Shown: positions 1 to 12,800 of the stretch, piece by piece | Layout of the letters: each line of letters opens with the position of its first letter | Numbering within the stretch: the stretch's first letter is position 1 | From: Spirogloea muscicola | Taxonomy: Eukaryota; Streptophyta; Zygnematophyceae; Spirogloeales; Spirogloeaceae | Direction: 5' to 3' | Length of the DNA stretch: 39,456 nucleotides | Assembly (NCBI GenBank): GCA_009602725.1 | Contig: WELB01000016.1 | Coordinates: 1,085,146 to 1,124,601 of the forward strand | The notes under the pieces: model-generated | Databases searched by the model: none | Seen by the model: the letters and a program-made list of their open reading frames with translations, nothing else | Told to the model about the DNA's origin: nothing | Position numbers and translations under genes: made by a program

Positions 1-266
1 CCTCCTCCTCTCTTAAACCCCTCCTGCCTCCCTCACCTTCCCCCACCCTCCCTCCTCCTCGGGCTGGTGGGCGCTCCGTCTCTGCCTCTCTATGCCGAGA
101 GCGCCACATTCACCTCCTCCAGTCACCTTCGAATCGTAACTCCGCCTCCGCTGAGCCCTCCATGGTATGGCCTAAGAGCATTCCGAAATTATTGTCCTGA
201 TGGGTACACGACAGTGACGAGGTAGTGGCGATCACTGATGTGCTGCCCGACTGCAAGATCCTGAGC

Positions 267-731
267 TCAGCGGCGGCATCGGCGGTGGGTTTGCAGAGCT
301 CCGTGTGCAGACGCTGGTGGTGATGCGGCACGGGGAGCGGCGGCGCTGGCGATGCTGTGGGGGTTGAGGAGGGGGGTGGCGGAGGCGGTGAGAAGGCGGG
401 GGGGGCGATGGGGTCGTTGGAGGAGGCGATGTCGAAGGGGCTGGTGGAGGGGACAAGGGGGGCGGGCGGGGAAGAGGACCGTGAGGGCGACGATGGTGGG
501 GAGGCAGGGGACGCCAGCCGCGGCGTCCGTCGCTGGCAGCGAGGAGGTTGGCGACGGGGGTGGCAGCGATGGCGAAGCGGGGGATGTCGACGAGGCGGTG
601 TGCTGCGGCGGTGGCATCATTGCGGGAGGCGAGCAGGCGAGGCTGGCGTGGTGCAGACCGCAGGTGTTCATGTGAATTTTCAGGCCTCGGGAGCCTTTGT
701 ACTCGTTATGGCACAGCGGGCACGGCAGCAT
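267..731 (-). CDS. Zinc-finger ORF, possible 5' ORF of a LINE
   Basis: A 154-residue ORF begins with a compact zinc-finger-like motif in its first 25 residues (CPLC, then GLKIHMNTC), so a C-x2-C...H-x4-C arrangement. The rest is proline-, serine- and alanine-rich with no recognisable fold. R2-type and related non-LTR retrotransposons carry similar 'GL..H' zinc fingers at the N-terminus of their ORF, and LINE debris is abundant in this window, so a retrotransposon origin is the best inference. No reverse transcriptase follows in the bases left before the window edge, so the element cannot be confirmed. The same frame is open upstream for another 260 codons through low-complexity sequence, so the start chosen here (the Met just before the finger) is only a guess. 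It could also be a host zinc-finger protein or a spurious ORF in GC-rich DNA. Confidence 0.3.
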   Translation of the reverse strand: MLPCPLCHNEYKGSRGLKIHMNTCGLHHASLACSPPAMMPPPQHTASSTSPASPSLPPPSPTSSLPATDAAAGVPCLPTIVALTVLFPARPPCPLHQPLRHRLLQRPHRPPRLLTASATPLLNPHSIASAAAPRAASPPASAHGALQTHRRCRR

Positions 732-815
732 CACGCTAGACGAGGGAGAGCACGATGGCGGGGTGACAACGGCGGGGGAGATACGGATGGCGTGGGGGGC
801 GCTGATGGAGGCGAT

Positions 816-821
<6 letters not shown>

Positions 822-846
<25 letters not shown>

Positions 847-864
847 GAGGAGGAGGAGGAGGAG
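822..864. repeat. (GGA)n microsatellite
   Basis: About 14 uninterrupted GGA triplets follow a short G run. Read on one strand they give poly-Glu and on the other poly-Ser or poly-Leu, which explains several long but meaningless ORFs across this stretch. Confidence 0.9.
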
Positions 865-1315
865 ATGGCGATTGGAAGGGAATGGCGGCAGTGGCCGCGG
901 CGGAGAATGCTTGAAGACGAAGTGGAGGCAGAAGGCGGCGAGGACAGCGGGGAGCGGCAACGGAGAGGCAGGCAGAGGCGCGGCAGGGGGCTGCCGCCTC
1001 GTCTCCATGCGGGGACGAGGCGCCCCGACCGCCTCACAAAGGTGCTTCGCCTGGAGGAACTCCGGGCTCCGACTCCGACTGCGGCGCCGTGAAAGCGCGG
1101 TTGGAGCGATGGGGAGCGGGGCGGCGGAGGCGAGGGCGGCGGCGGCGGGCGGCATGGCGACGGCGGGAGCTGCGGCGGCGGCGGGTGCGAGGGATCCCAT
1201 GGCGGGCGCCGCCGGCAGCGACGTCGGGGGTCCGGGGTATAGGAGGCGAGGCGGCGGCGGCGGCGGCGCCCTCGACCTAGCGCGCGGGGAGGCCAAGGAA
1301 GAATGATTTGACAAG

Positions 1316-1520
1316 CCCCCTCCGTCATTTGGCCCCTTCGATTCTTTTCGGGCTGGCTTTTCACAGCCCTTGCCCCCATTGGGAGTGCCACTTCTCTTTG
1401 CGGAAGCGCTTCTCTCCCTTTCTGTGCACTTCCTTCATGTCCATCTGGCCATGGGATTGCCTTGGTACTTGGCCACTCAGGCCCTCCATCGCTCCATTCA
1501 CATTCCATTTTCTACTCGGG
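1316..1520 (+). repeat. LINE 3'-end repeat just upstream of the Sec39 gene
   Basis: This contains the family's 3' UTR block: a 'ggccccttcg' box, the hairpin core gggctggcttttcacagccc, then 'ttgcccccattgggag' and 'gccacttct'. It ends with 'cttggccactcaggccctcc', which is also present before the L-galactose dehydrogenase gene (near 14410). No LINE coding sequence is attached, so this is a solitary 3' end. It finishes about 70 bp before the first Met of the Sec39 gene and may have replaced or displaced its original 5' part. Confidence 0.7.
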
Positions 1521-1591
1521 GCGACTACTTGGGTTGCTCTTGGCAGCCACAATCTGTCGGTGCCCGCGCCACTGCCTCAGGCGACGGCCGC

Positions 1592-4500
1592 ATGGCCCTC
1601 CAGGCCGCCGAGCCGGCAGGCCCCGAGCTGCGCGCGTGCTTGGAGGCGGTGCCTGCGACGCCAGACGCCGTCAGGGCGCTGCTGCGGCGCGGCCTGGCCC
1701 TGACCGAGCCGTGGAGGGACCGGGACCCATGGTGCGCCCAGCAGCGCCTCAGGCTGCTGCGGTACTCCGACCGCCTGGACACCTTCCTCGCCGTCCACAT
1801 GGGCAGGCGAGCACGGCTTCCCTCGCCTTCGTCGTGCCGCTTGGAGATGCTGCGCACCCCTGACCGCAGGCACTACTCACGCTGTGTGTGGCCGGCAGCC
1901 GTCGGCAGCAGAAAACCGTGCGGCAGCTGACTGTGGAACCATGGTCTCGGGCGGGCCATGCCAGGTTTTCGGCGGGCGAGTACGTGGCTTTCCGGGAAGA
2001 GGAGCTGCAGACCGTGGCACTTCGACTGGCGCGAGCTGGCAGCCTGTCCGAGCTGGAGCTTCTTGTGAGGCGGCACGCGGCCACCCTGGGAGGTGGTCTA
2101 CTTCTCATCCTGGACGCCATTGCAGAGACCGTGCCGCCTCATCGGTTCCGCAACATCCTCCCTGGCCCGACACAGCCCTCAGGCGCCCCGCTCCGAAGGC
2201 CCGACTGGGCGGAAAGCAACGCCGCCGTCCGAGAGTTGAGCAGCAGCAGCAGCAGCTCGATGCGTGACTTGCTGAAGGCCACCGACGAGATGGTGCGCCT
2301 GGCCAGGCAAGCACCTCCGTGGCCTGCACTGGAGGTTGTGGAGTCGTGGTACAGGCAACGGGCAGGTGCCATCGATGAAAGCACTGGGCAGCTGGAGCAC
2401 AGCATGGCGCTGCTGGACCTGGGCATCCAAAAAGGCCTCCGTGGCCTGGAGCCGCTCCTGCTAGACGTTGCAGACCTTCATGCTGTCGTCTACACAGGTG
2501 CCAGTCCTTCTGGCCAGGCCCTTGGCATCGCCGCCTGGCAGGGCCTTGGAACCCATGAGCGCTTTGAGCTGCTGCTGCAGACCCCCACTGTTGATACACT
2601 CGTGCCTCGTCTTCTGGAGGTTGCCCTGCCATTTCTTCGCCGTCAGCAGCGCGCAGATAGTGGTGAGCTTGCGCAGGCCAAAAGCGACTCTTCTCTGTCC
2701 CCCGCGGTTTCCATGAGTGCAATATTGGGTTGTCCCTTGCGCTTGTTGGGCCTGTTACTAACCCCTGGCATGTTTGTATGAGACTGGCCGCACACGCGGG
2801 GAGGTTTGGGCCTCAGTATCCCTGCAACTCCAGTTGTTGCTGTTGTGTGCAGGCAGAGGTGTGGAGCAGGGCGCCATGCTCGCCAAGTGGCTGCTCTCTG
2901 CCGCTGCGAGGGGCCAGCTCGCGCTCTGCACGAGCATCTTGGCAGCTGCAAGCACTAATCAGCAATTGGAGGCAATATTGGGAAGCCCAGCAGAGGTTGC
3001 CGAGCTGGCGCTGCAGTGCTTGTATGCATGCCCTGCCGCGGACTGCTGGGATGACATGGACAACTTGCTACGGGCTGTAGAGCTCCCACGCCCCAACGAG
3101 GGGGGTGTGGCGGACAACGGCGGATTGTTGGCTGCAGCCAACCGAGTAGGTCAGCCGCTGTGGACGGGGCTGGAGGGAAGAGCTGAGCAGGCCTCGAGTC
3201 GCCTGAGTGGCGCATTGGGAAGGGTGATGCGTCAAGGCCATTTCCATGCCCCGGTGAAGGCTGCCAGCACCGCGCCAACTGCTCCATCCTCAGGCGAAGA
3301 TCTCGGCGGTGCTAGCTTCGTGCGAGAGAAGCTCGCGCTCGCCCGGAGTCACGTCGCAGGCGCCAAGCTTCTCCAGCACTACCAGGCATGCATGCTCCTC
3401 CAGCCTGATTGGGGGCGGGGGCAGTGTCGATCGTAGACGACCGTGGACCTTCTTGACCATGCTGAATGGGCGGGAGAGTGGGGGCTCAGAGCTGTGGGCC
3501 GGTTGGGATCATGTGTCATATGGCTGGGCGTCGTGCACAGGTGCCAAAGCCAGTGGCATTCGTGGCTGGAGTCCATGAGGACGAAGCCGAGGTGCGGAAG
3601 TTGCTTCGACAGGTGCTCGCTTCATTTGCTCGGGAACAGCCCCCCCGGTCAGACACACAGTGGGCCACGCTTTGGCACGACCTTGGCACTCTTCGGGCCG
3701 CTGGGCTGGCTACGCCCTCGGATGTGCACTACCCTCTTGCCGAGTACTGCCGTGCCCTGCTCAGGGCTGGCAGGTTCGGCCTTGCCAGGCCCCACCTGAG
3801 AGGAGGAGCTTCTCTTGGAGTCGAAAGGGCAGAACAGCTGGTCCTGGGAGCTGCACGGGACTACTTGTACTCGGCTCCCTCCTTGGATGCCCAGGCCGTA
3901 AGCATTTGAACAGCTTCCCGCAACACAAGCGCTGCAATCGTGCCTGTGAATGGACAACCCACAAGCTCACCTTCCTCCATCTCTGTGCTCTGACCAGGTT
4001 CGAGTCACCCCCGGTGCCTGCAGGTGGTCAAGGCCCGGCAATGCCTTGCTCTGCTCCCTGAAAGCGAAGCAGTCAAGGCAGAGTCACTGCTCGTCCAAGC
4101 TCTGGTGGAGGAGCTTCCTCCCAGAGGAGTGACACTCTTGCCTGTGCAGTTCCGACAGTTGCGCACACCGCTGGAAACCATTGCCATGGTGCTCGATGCA
4201 TCACCTGACACTCACAGGTACTCACTTTAACCCTTGCTTTGGCAGCAGCCTTTGCCTCGCAATAGCAGTCTACCCCATGTCAAACCTGCTAGAGTAGCGG
4301 TGTTGTCAATTCCACAATGACGACAAAATGTGTTGTCAATGCCTGGAGCACTTGCCTTGGAGCTTTATGTGTGTGACTGTACTGTTCCAACTGCTTGGCA
4401 TGCAGGGATCCGGATGGCCTCGTTGCTCTGGCCGCCCACGTAGGACTGACCAGCAAGGAGGATCAGATGCAGGTGCTGAATATAATCGCTCGCCATGCAG

Positions 4501-7500
4501 CTGCTCAGGGGGATGACGTACAGGCCACAGAGCTCTGCCTGCGCTTGGTGGAGCAAGGGTACATTGCCATTTGGGATCTGGCCGCTGCGCTGGGCAGGGC
4601 GCCCCTTGACGAGATAGGGTCGAACACAGCATTGACAGCGAGGAAGCGCCTCCTGGGATTTGCCCTTGCACACTGCGGGGATGATGATGTGGGCAGCTTG
4701 TTGGCAGCCTGGCAAGAAGCTGACCTTGCGCTCTCCTGTCACCACGAGGCTGTGAGGGAATCCATACCCGATGTAGGAAGAGTTGGTGAGCTGCCTTCAG
4801 GGCCACCGGCTAAGGGCATTGGCAGCGACCTGGATGGCATGCCAGAAGCTGTGGAAGAGCTCCAGAGGCTCTTGGGGCCATTGCTGAGCCAGCGTCTATC
4901 TAGCCTAGTCAGGCAACCCTCCGAGCGGCTGTCTCCACGTGACATTGACATGATGGCCAGGGTCGCCCTGCAGGCGCTGGCGAGCAGCCAGGGAGCAGCT
5001 CCTGACTTGGTCTTCCTGACGCTGGCCCGTGCAGCATTGCTGCGCATGCCTTGGGGCCGAGCAAGAGACGACCTCAGTCTGGCTTACCTTCTTGCAGTGA
5101 GAGACTCATCTGTCGCAGCCGATGTGCTTGATAAGGAGGTCGAGCGGTGGATCGGTGAAGGAGGGCAGAGTGCTTGGCATGCTGCTCGCATGGCCATCTT
5201 CTTCAGCAACCTGCAGTACGGCGTCGCGAGCGTGACCACTGCAGATGAGGTGGACCTGTTGGTCAGCGGAGGAAGTCCAGAAGAGCCACGGAGCCTGACT
5301 GGTGAGACGGATCAGGGAGCATGGGCATGGAAGCAGAGAGCCTGCAAGTGGGAATCCTGGCTGAAGGCGTGTGTGGATGCCAGCAAACTAGAGAACGCTC
5401 TGCCAGGGGTGGACACAGACAGGTTTGCTGCAGGAGATCGAGAGTATGTGCAGCAGACAGTACTCTCTCTGACAGGCCCTGCCTATCTGGACGATCCCAG
5501 TGCTCTCGACAAGGCCATGGTGCTGGCGACCTCCTATGGTGTGCCTCGGTGGGAGGTATTTACCTGACGATTCTCTGGCTTGGCCCTGGGAGCCCTCCGT
5601 TGCTGCAGACAGTAAGGTGCTCATCATACAGGTGCTTGCCTGTGCAGGTTGCTATGGGGAGGGTGCAGACGGTGCTGCTTTCAGATTGGCAGATGGCAGA
5701 CATACAAGAGGAGGTCCGAATATGGAGGATGGAGCTGCTCGCCAGGCCAAGTGTCCTGCTGCAGCGGCTGCAAGAGTTTGTGTATCCCAACGTGTTGGGC
5801 ACAGACCATACTCGCCTTAGCTGCGTCTTACACATGCTGGCAGACTGCCATGAGGTCAGCAAGGAGGAAGAGGCGGGAAGGCAGGAAGGCGGCACGGAAG
5901 CTGCTGCTCGCTTTCTGCGTGATGCAGACGTGTGCATTGCGCTCAGTGTGTCTGCACCTAGCCTGGACTTCAAGAAAGTGGAGGGCTTGGAGGGGCCATG
6001 TTTCGAGGAGGCTCTGCCTGAGATCAAAAGACACGTCACGATGCACAACGTGCAGGAGTTAGCCGGCATAGTTGCTACAATATTCACAGCCACAGGGCTT
6101 CTGTCTGAACAAGACGTCAACCTAGCTCTGGTGCAGAAGTGCCTCCTGGATATCCCTTGGCACGAATCTTCTGAGCAGTCGCTCAAGCGGCGCAGGCTGG
6201 CTGAAGGCTACGAGGCCTGTAGTATCTGCTTGCAGCATCTTGGGGAGGCTGCGCGGAGGGACCTCACGCAACTCATTGTCAGGGAGAGCATGCCCGCTGC
6301 AGCTTCTGTCGGTGCTCTGTGGAGAGGAGAGGAGGAGATGACGCTGGCACTGTGGAGCCAAGTACTTGGAGATGAGAATCGACTGTCGACGAGCGATGGC
6401 AGAAGGCAACTTGTTGCTGCACATGCGACGTGCTTGCAGGTATACAAGTAGCTCTTAATTTCACTGGGCACCAAAAGGGTTGGATGAGCGCAGTACCGTG
6501 TACATCTCAGGCCTGTTGCCATAAGCTGCACTAGGGTGCAAATTCATTTCAATCACACCGCTCGGTTCATTGTGCATTGGCTCTGATATGCTGACTATGA
6601 TGACTGCATGCGGTGACGTCAGTGCCATCTCAGGTCCTCTGCTATGCACCCTGCTGAGCAGGACGGCCTCTGGTGCAGGAATTACTGGGTGAGGCGAAGT
6701 TGAGCAGCCACCAGGCAAGGGCAACCCTGCTTGCCATTGGCAGGGAGGTGCTCGGTGATGGAACTGAAGCTGACTTGCTTACCGTCATGCTCCGGACGGG
6801 CACCACAATTGATGCAGTGCTACAGATGGCTGCGCAATCTGACGACATCCTTGGGCCAGCTTCAGAGAACGAGGCCTTCCTCCACCCTGCTGATGCTCCA
6901 TCGTCTAGTACTGGTGAAAGAAAGGGTCAAGGTCATGTGTGGTCGCTGTACAGGCATGAGTTGGATGCATGCATCCAAGACTGGAAGGTTGCCGTGGGGA
7001 CGAGCAGCCAGATGGGGGAGCAGGACGCAAGCTCACGTCTTGCCAGCCTGCTCGGCTGTCTGAAAGCTGCATCACCTGTGCCTGGGCTCCAGTCTCTGCA
7101 AGCGCATGCTTGGGGGACACTGCAGAGGGTGGTGGCAGACACTCAAGTACCGTTGCGCATGCGGATCCGTGTCCTGGAGCTTCTCAAGTCCATCCATGAC
7201 GACGGAAGTGGTGAGGAAGGCTTGTGGGGCATGTGGTCCCCAACCCCAGGGCCACCAGATCCGAGATCAAAAGGCGATGCCAAGGTGGCTGTCGGTGACA
7301 CTGAAAAAACGGGCCTCCTATTTCTCAAGTCAGCCGACCTGATCACATCGATGTCGCCTTCGGCTGAGATCCAGCCCGAGGACCTGGCATCTGCTTCTGC
7401 TGCTGAGGAGCTGTTCATGCGTTTGCGGGGGAACTCGTTGCAGGCTTCTAGGACACTTGCCTTGCTGGCCCTTCTGGAGTTGTGGGGCAGCTCTTTTGGC

Positions 7501-8955
7501 AGCTCCGCTTCTCAGGCACCGCACATGGACGACCGTGAGGCGGCTAGCGAGGTTGACACTGGTGGCGGCACATTCAACGATGGCGCACGCGGAGGCTCAG
7601 ATGGGCATGGTGTACAGGGCGACGCGGCTGTGGCAGATGGGCATGAGGGTTGGGAGGGGGTGGCCGGTGAGGAGGAGGCCAACGAAGGGTGGGAAGGTGT
7701 TGAGGAGGGTTCCCCTGAGAGTGCTGTTGAGCAGGAGGCGGATGAGGCAGGCAGCCGAGGGGGTGAGGGGTGGGGAGAAGCGTGGGAAGGGTTTGACGAG
7801 GAGGAGCTCCACGTAAACTCATTACATCGCTGCTGGGAAGTCATGATGCTTGACCTCCTTGGAGCCGGGCTGGCAAAAGAGGTTATCAGGTACTGTGCAT
7901 GGGCCGCGTGCAATCCCCCGCTTCCTGGACGCATGCTGTGGCAGGGCATGTAGGGCTTATTGTCCGTCAGAGGACCCTTGAAAGCAGCAGGAGGTCTCCT
8001 GAATGTCTGAATGGATATTTGTTGCAGGATTCTTGACGCAGGTCCTGCAAGCTCAAAGCTCTGCGCTGAAGTACCAGCTGAACCACCCCCGCTCCTTTTG
8101 ACCGCCAACGAGGCCGAACGCGTGGTGAGCAGAGCCAGAGCTGCTGGTGGGCCCCTGATGGCAGCCAAAGTGGCCCTTCTGCTACCATTCGATGCTCTGA
8201 GCTCGTCGGCGGTCAGCTCACTCAGAGATCACCTTCGCAGCACCAGCCAGGCTGTGTGGACAAGAGAAGGAGAGAATGTGACGGTGAGCTTTTGCGGCCA
8301 GGCAGCGTCTCATGTTATCCTGCAGTGGGCCTGTTGAAGCTGCTTCGTAGCACACTGGTAGCGCTCGCAGTCTGCCTTGCCTGACGACCTCACTCACTGT
8401 CCACCAATGTGCTTCTTAAGAGTGTCTATTATCTGCGCTGCTCAGAGCTATGATGTGGATGAGGAGCTACTCGTGGCATTGTTGGCCAGCGGCAGGCTGC
8501 ATTCAGCTGCAGAGGATGCTACATTCTTTTCCTTCATGTGCCATCAATTGGCACCGCTGGCTTGGTCCTTGCTTGGAGCTGATGGCAGCTCATTGCCTGC
8601 GGCAGACTCCCATCTGCGTGAAGATGCAGACCTTACCGTGCCATCCAAGCCTGCAATCGCAGCGGTAGTGTTTCCCTACTTCGTGGCAGAGCTTGTTGCC
8701 TCTCGTCTGCCTTCGCTGGCTGGCTCCCTAGTCCTGCAGTTCCTTGGTGTTCCCCTGGCACTTGCCACCTGGGCTTCATCGACATGTGCTCTTCAGCGTT
8801 ACTTGAAGCAAGAGCTACAGGTCCTCGACTCTCAGACCAACTCTCAGAGTGACAAGCTCGCTGACCCCTGCGTCTTACCTGGATGCATTGCACGCCTGCG
8901 CGGAGGTCTGAAAGTTCTGTTAGCGGTTGCTTTACGCACCATCCTTGATGAGTAG
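1592..8955 (+). CDS. Sec39-domain tethering protein, plant MIP2 / animal NBAS homologue
   Basis: NBAS/MIP2 is a subunit of the NRZ (yeast Dsl1) complex, which tethers Golgi-derived vesicles to the ER; animal NBAS also has a role in nonsense-mediated decay. Exons that keep frame: about 1592-1802 (junction to the next unresolved), about 1909-2662, 2853-3385, 3541-3897, 4024-4217, 4406-5555, 5648-6439, 6679-7889, 8028-8283, 8446-8955, giving roughly 1990 residues. Recognisable Sec39 blocks are 'LRYSDRLDTFLAVHMG', 'LDAIAETVPPHRF..ILPG', 'WYRQRAGAIDESTGQLEHS', 'ALQCLYACPAADCWDDM', 'VTLLPVQFRQLRTPLE' and 'RKRLLGFALAHCGDDDVGSL'. A W/E/G-rich acidic stretch (7550-7810) precedes 'NSLHRCWEVM', as in plant homologues. 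Intron 3386-3540 appears to be GC-AG. Plant and animal proteins start with a beta-propeller of several hundred residues that I cannot find; the exon is open upstream and a LINE 3' end lies right there, so the gene may be 5'-truncated or its first exons lie outside. The function call is firm; the N-terminus is not. Confidence 0.85.
2234..2258 (+). repeat. AGC-repeat (poly-Ser) inside the Sec39 gene
   Basis: Repeated AGC codons encode a run of serines in exon 2 of the Sec39 gene, between the 'IPETVP'-like block and the 'WYRQRA' block. It is an expansion in a variable linker and does not disturb the frame. Confidence 0.8.
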
Positions 8956-9866
8956 CTAGGTCCTTAGTAGACAAGTGTGCTTGTTGACCAACCCCCTGAT
9001 GCTGGATGCGTAGATCTGTACAGTAGCCTTGCAGTCTCTGGATATGTCTAGGTATGTCTCAGGCTGCTGTCAAGCACCTACCTTGTGGAGCTGCATGCCA
9101 CAACATTCATTGCTGCAGACTTGACAGTGCACAATTTCTCACTGAGTGCAAGACATCAGGTGGAGCACACATGGTTCACCCAGTGGCTCATTGTGCACAT
9201 GGCATGCTTAATTCTCAGTGTCAAATTGGCACGTCAGAATACCTGTCTGTGACTACTGTAGACCAACAATCACAGAGAAGGCTGCAAATCCCGTGAAGAG
9301 CTTGGTGAGGTATACAAAGTTGCTAGCAGTCAAGGACCCACATCTCAACTTCACATATTGCAGCAAGTCGTGATCACACTGCTGCCTCCGGCCTGCTCAG
9401 TTGTGCCTTCTAAGCAGTAGCAGAGGGCTCTGGAGCTGTGTGAGGGTGGATTCTGGTGGATACTGTGGGAACAGTGAGCTTGCCCAAATTGCAGCCTCAT
9501 ACGGTACTGGGCTTACGCGAATGCCAGCCAGCACAAATTGGGCCATGAGAACTCCAGGGTCCTTGAAGTCAGCTCGTGAATCTCAAGATCCAGAAGAACC
9601 TCACAGCAGAATGACTTGCGAGTCATCTGGGCCTCTTGTCATCAATGTTGGCTGATCAGCACCTTTGTCAGGCTTCTCTAGGCTACCGCCATCCTTGCGA
9701 CATCCCTTCTGATCTGTGTGTGCAAATGGTGCTGCAAGCCAATCCTGCACTGCTCTTGTGCCCATGCGCAGGCCGAGCTCCATCACGTGCACCTAGAGCA
9801 ACTCTCATGATGGCCGCTTCATCCTTCTAAGATCGCCAACAATCTCGTCACACTGCAAGTCAGAGC
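8956..9866. other. Convergent 3' intergenic region, no gene seen
   Basis: The stretch lies between the stop codons of the Sec39 gene (+) and eIF3L (-). ORFs of 60-85 codons exist on both strands, but none has a recognisable motif or a plausible splice partner. It probably holds the two 3' UTRs. Confidence 0.6.
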
Positions 9867-12800
9867 TCAGACTATAAGTGAGAATGAGTGTGAAGGATGA
9901 GGGTGCATGCTGTGAAATGCTGCATGATGTAGCAGCTCATGTACAAAGTCATGCAATGGACTGCACGAGCAGGATGTGGATGATGCATACAGCCATTTGT
10001 ACACGCCGCATTGCCTTGCCTTTGCGATGTGCCTGATGAAGTAGTCTCCAAATCTCCGAGTGCTTTTGGGCTCGGCGACATGGACCATGTCCTGGCAGGA
10101 TCGAGCAAAGCCAATGAGGACGTCAGGGGCTGATTGTCCAGCTTGAAAGGCTTGCCAACAAGACAGCACGGGTGCAAGAACACAAAGCCAAAAGGAGGAG
10201 CATTTCAAGTATCATATCATATTGTTGGCAACATCATCACATCCCATCGTCTCATTGTATTGTATATGCCTAGTATTGACCTCGTCAATGTAGAAGTCAA
10301 TGGCAGCATTCGTGTAATCGCCATCGGCATCTACCACGTGATTTTTGTGCTTGTAAGTCATCAAAGCCGTCCTAACAGTCAAAAGCGCAACCCGGGAGAT
10401 TAGAGGGGGCCACATAGAGGATGAGGACAACATAGTCAAAGCTATTCCTACTATGCGGCACAAGCAAGTGCAACCTTCACAGTCAACTATCCATTACGCG
10501 GTTATGCCAGATGAAAGAGGCAATATGCTACTGAGTCCACGTCACAAGGATAGCTTACCGTAATGTCGCATCATCGATGTCCATGAAGGAGGCCAATTTA
10601 GCAAGAGGAATGGATGTATACAAGTTGAGGAAGCTGCGAATGTTCGGCAGGAGCTGCTGTTGTCGCACCTCTGCCAAGAACAATTTGAGCTGCAGCCTGT
10701 ACGCATCCTGCTCATTGATGCCACCAGATCATCAGTGAAGGTCAGTTGATTAAACATGTCATCTCACAGCAGAGTAGGTATCTCCTGCATCTTGATATCT
10801 TCTGTGTGTCAAGTGCATGCTGTGCGGTGCAAAGGTCATCAGGACAGTCCACAGGAAGACCGTCATATGCACCTGATTGTAATTTACGAGCGCCTCTTCA
10901 TAGTTGGGAGGCGAAGGGGTGATGAACTTGGGGCAGGAGTAGGAAAAGAGCTCATCAAAGACCGAGTCATCGCCTCTTTGCATGCGAGTCATCTTGTCAG
11001 CATACTTTTCACGTAAAGCAGTGCTCACAGACTCTTCCACCAACTTGTTCTGCAGCACAGAATGAAGATGAGGGCTTTTGTCTTTATGTTTATGACCACA
11101 AAGCATGACGAAGAGGCCAGTAACTACATAGCCCCAATACCAGCAACCCATCACTCAACAGCGCCCGTTGGTGAGGCTCCACATGTCTAATGTAGTCATA
11201 CCTGCGGGCACAGAGAGATGCAGATGGCGAGCAGAGCGTATAGCTGCTCGTTCTTCTTGAGAATCTGGTCCATCTGAGGAGAAGCTTGCAGGTACTGCTT
11301 GTTGCGAATGATATACAGAAGCACCCTATTGACTGCTGTTATGGCATCAGTGTACCTGCAGCAAAATAGGATGCAAACAAAGGCATGTCACAAGTGTATT
11401 GTTGACGCTGGCCTCATGTCAGTGCCATGATTAGCTAGCTGTTGATGCACCTGTCACTATCTAAGAAACTTGGACACGGCCGCAAAGAAGGAAGGAAGCA
11501 GAGAAGGGATCTGCCCAGCAGGACACTAGTGGCAATTTAAGCCACCATTGTGGCCTAAATTGTATGCATTGCATATGCAATGCGTGCCTCTGCATGACTC
11601 TCCAGGACACGTGACAGGAAGCATAAGCGTACATGGAGGCACTGGTGACGATGCTGACCTCCGCATCATCAGCGACGCAAACCCGTAGTAGTAGAGCATG
11701 GTGATATGGCAACCCATTGTTCGAGTGAAAGTTGCACTGGGCTGGCTGACGTCAATGGGCGTCACGCGAGCAAGTGCTGTGTGGTAGTCACCTAAGATGC
11801 AGTGCATTCTCAAAAGGCCCACAATGCTGAAGTAGCCGAGCACCGTCAGGACGTTGCTACCCCCACCCTCGTAGTCGTACCCGTCAGTCACGCTGAAGGT
11901 CAGCTCGCCACCCCTCTCGCTGTCCAAGATTTGCACGATGTCTGACTTGTCAATGAGAGCCTGCAAGTAGTTCAGAACGCCAAATACATTCCACACCTGC
12001 AACCGACCGCCCAGTGGATCCGTCGGCAGTCAGAGGGAGGTTCTCAGCAGACAGCTAACAGGTGTTTGCCTGCACCGTGGAGCTCTGCCTTGAGGCAACA
12101 CCCCAGACTGATTTCCAGTTGCACCAATTGTAGTCAGAGCGCGTCGGAACATCAGCCATAGTGACTTTGGTGCCCTCAGATGAGCGAGGGCAGGTGACCA
12201 ATGCACCTCTCCATGAGATGCAGGCCCTCCTCCACACAGTACTAGGTCGGCACCTGGTCGGCCTCCCGCAGGAGCAGGAGCTCGGCATCGGAGCGCGCCT
12301 TGGCCTTGGCGCGGAACTGGCAGAATGCCTGGAACTGGTAGATGAATTCGTCGACCATGTCCCAGAGCCACTGGTTGGGCAGCTGCATGTTGAGGTGGCC
12401 GTGCAGGATGACCTGGAACAGCTGCGTGTAGTTGTCCCACGACTCGCACCGCTGCTCCAGCGTCGGCGCCAGCTGCTTGTACAGGTGCCGGAAGTACATC
12501 TCCTTGTACAGCAGGCAGAACACGTGGTCGTTGTCCACGTACGGGGCTGCCACGGCGGCGGGGACACGCCGTCAATCGGGTGCGCTGCGCAGGGTACAGG
12601 GCCTGGGGTGCTCATGCGCTGCAACGGGGCTGCTCACCGATGACCTCGACGGGCGGCCAGGCGGTCTGCTTGAAGTAGCGCTCGCTGAGCTTGAAGAAGG
12701 AGCCCTCGTACATCTGGTGGATCTCGTAGACGTTCTTCTCGCGGATGTGGCGGTAGAAGTACACCACGAACGTCTTGATCACGTCCGGCACGCCAAACTG

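Noticed and set aside
736-1314. 192-codon minus-strand ORF rich in Pro, Ala and poly-Leu
   Set aside because: Its composition is that of GC-rich low-complexity DNA and the GGA microsatellite read in another frame; no domain is visible.
3995-4025. tRNA-like 'ggttcgagtc' box
   Set aside because: No acceptor or anticodon stem pairs around it, and it lies in an intron of the Sec39 gene.
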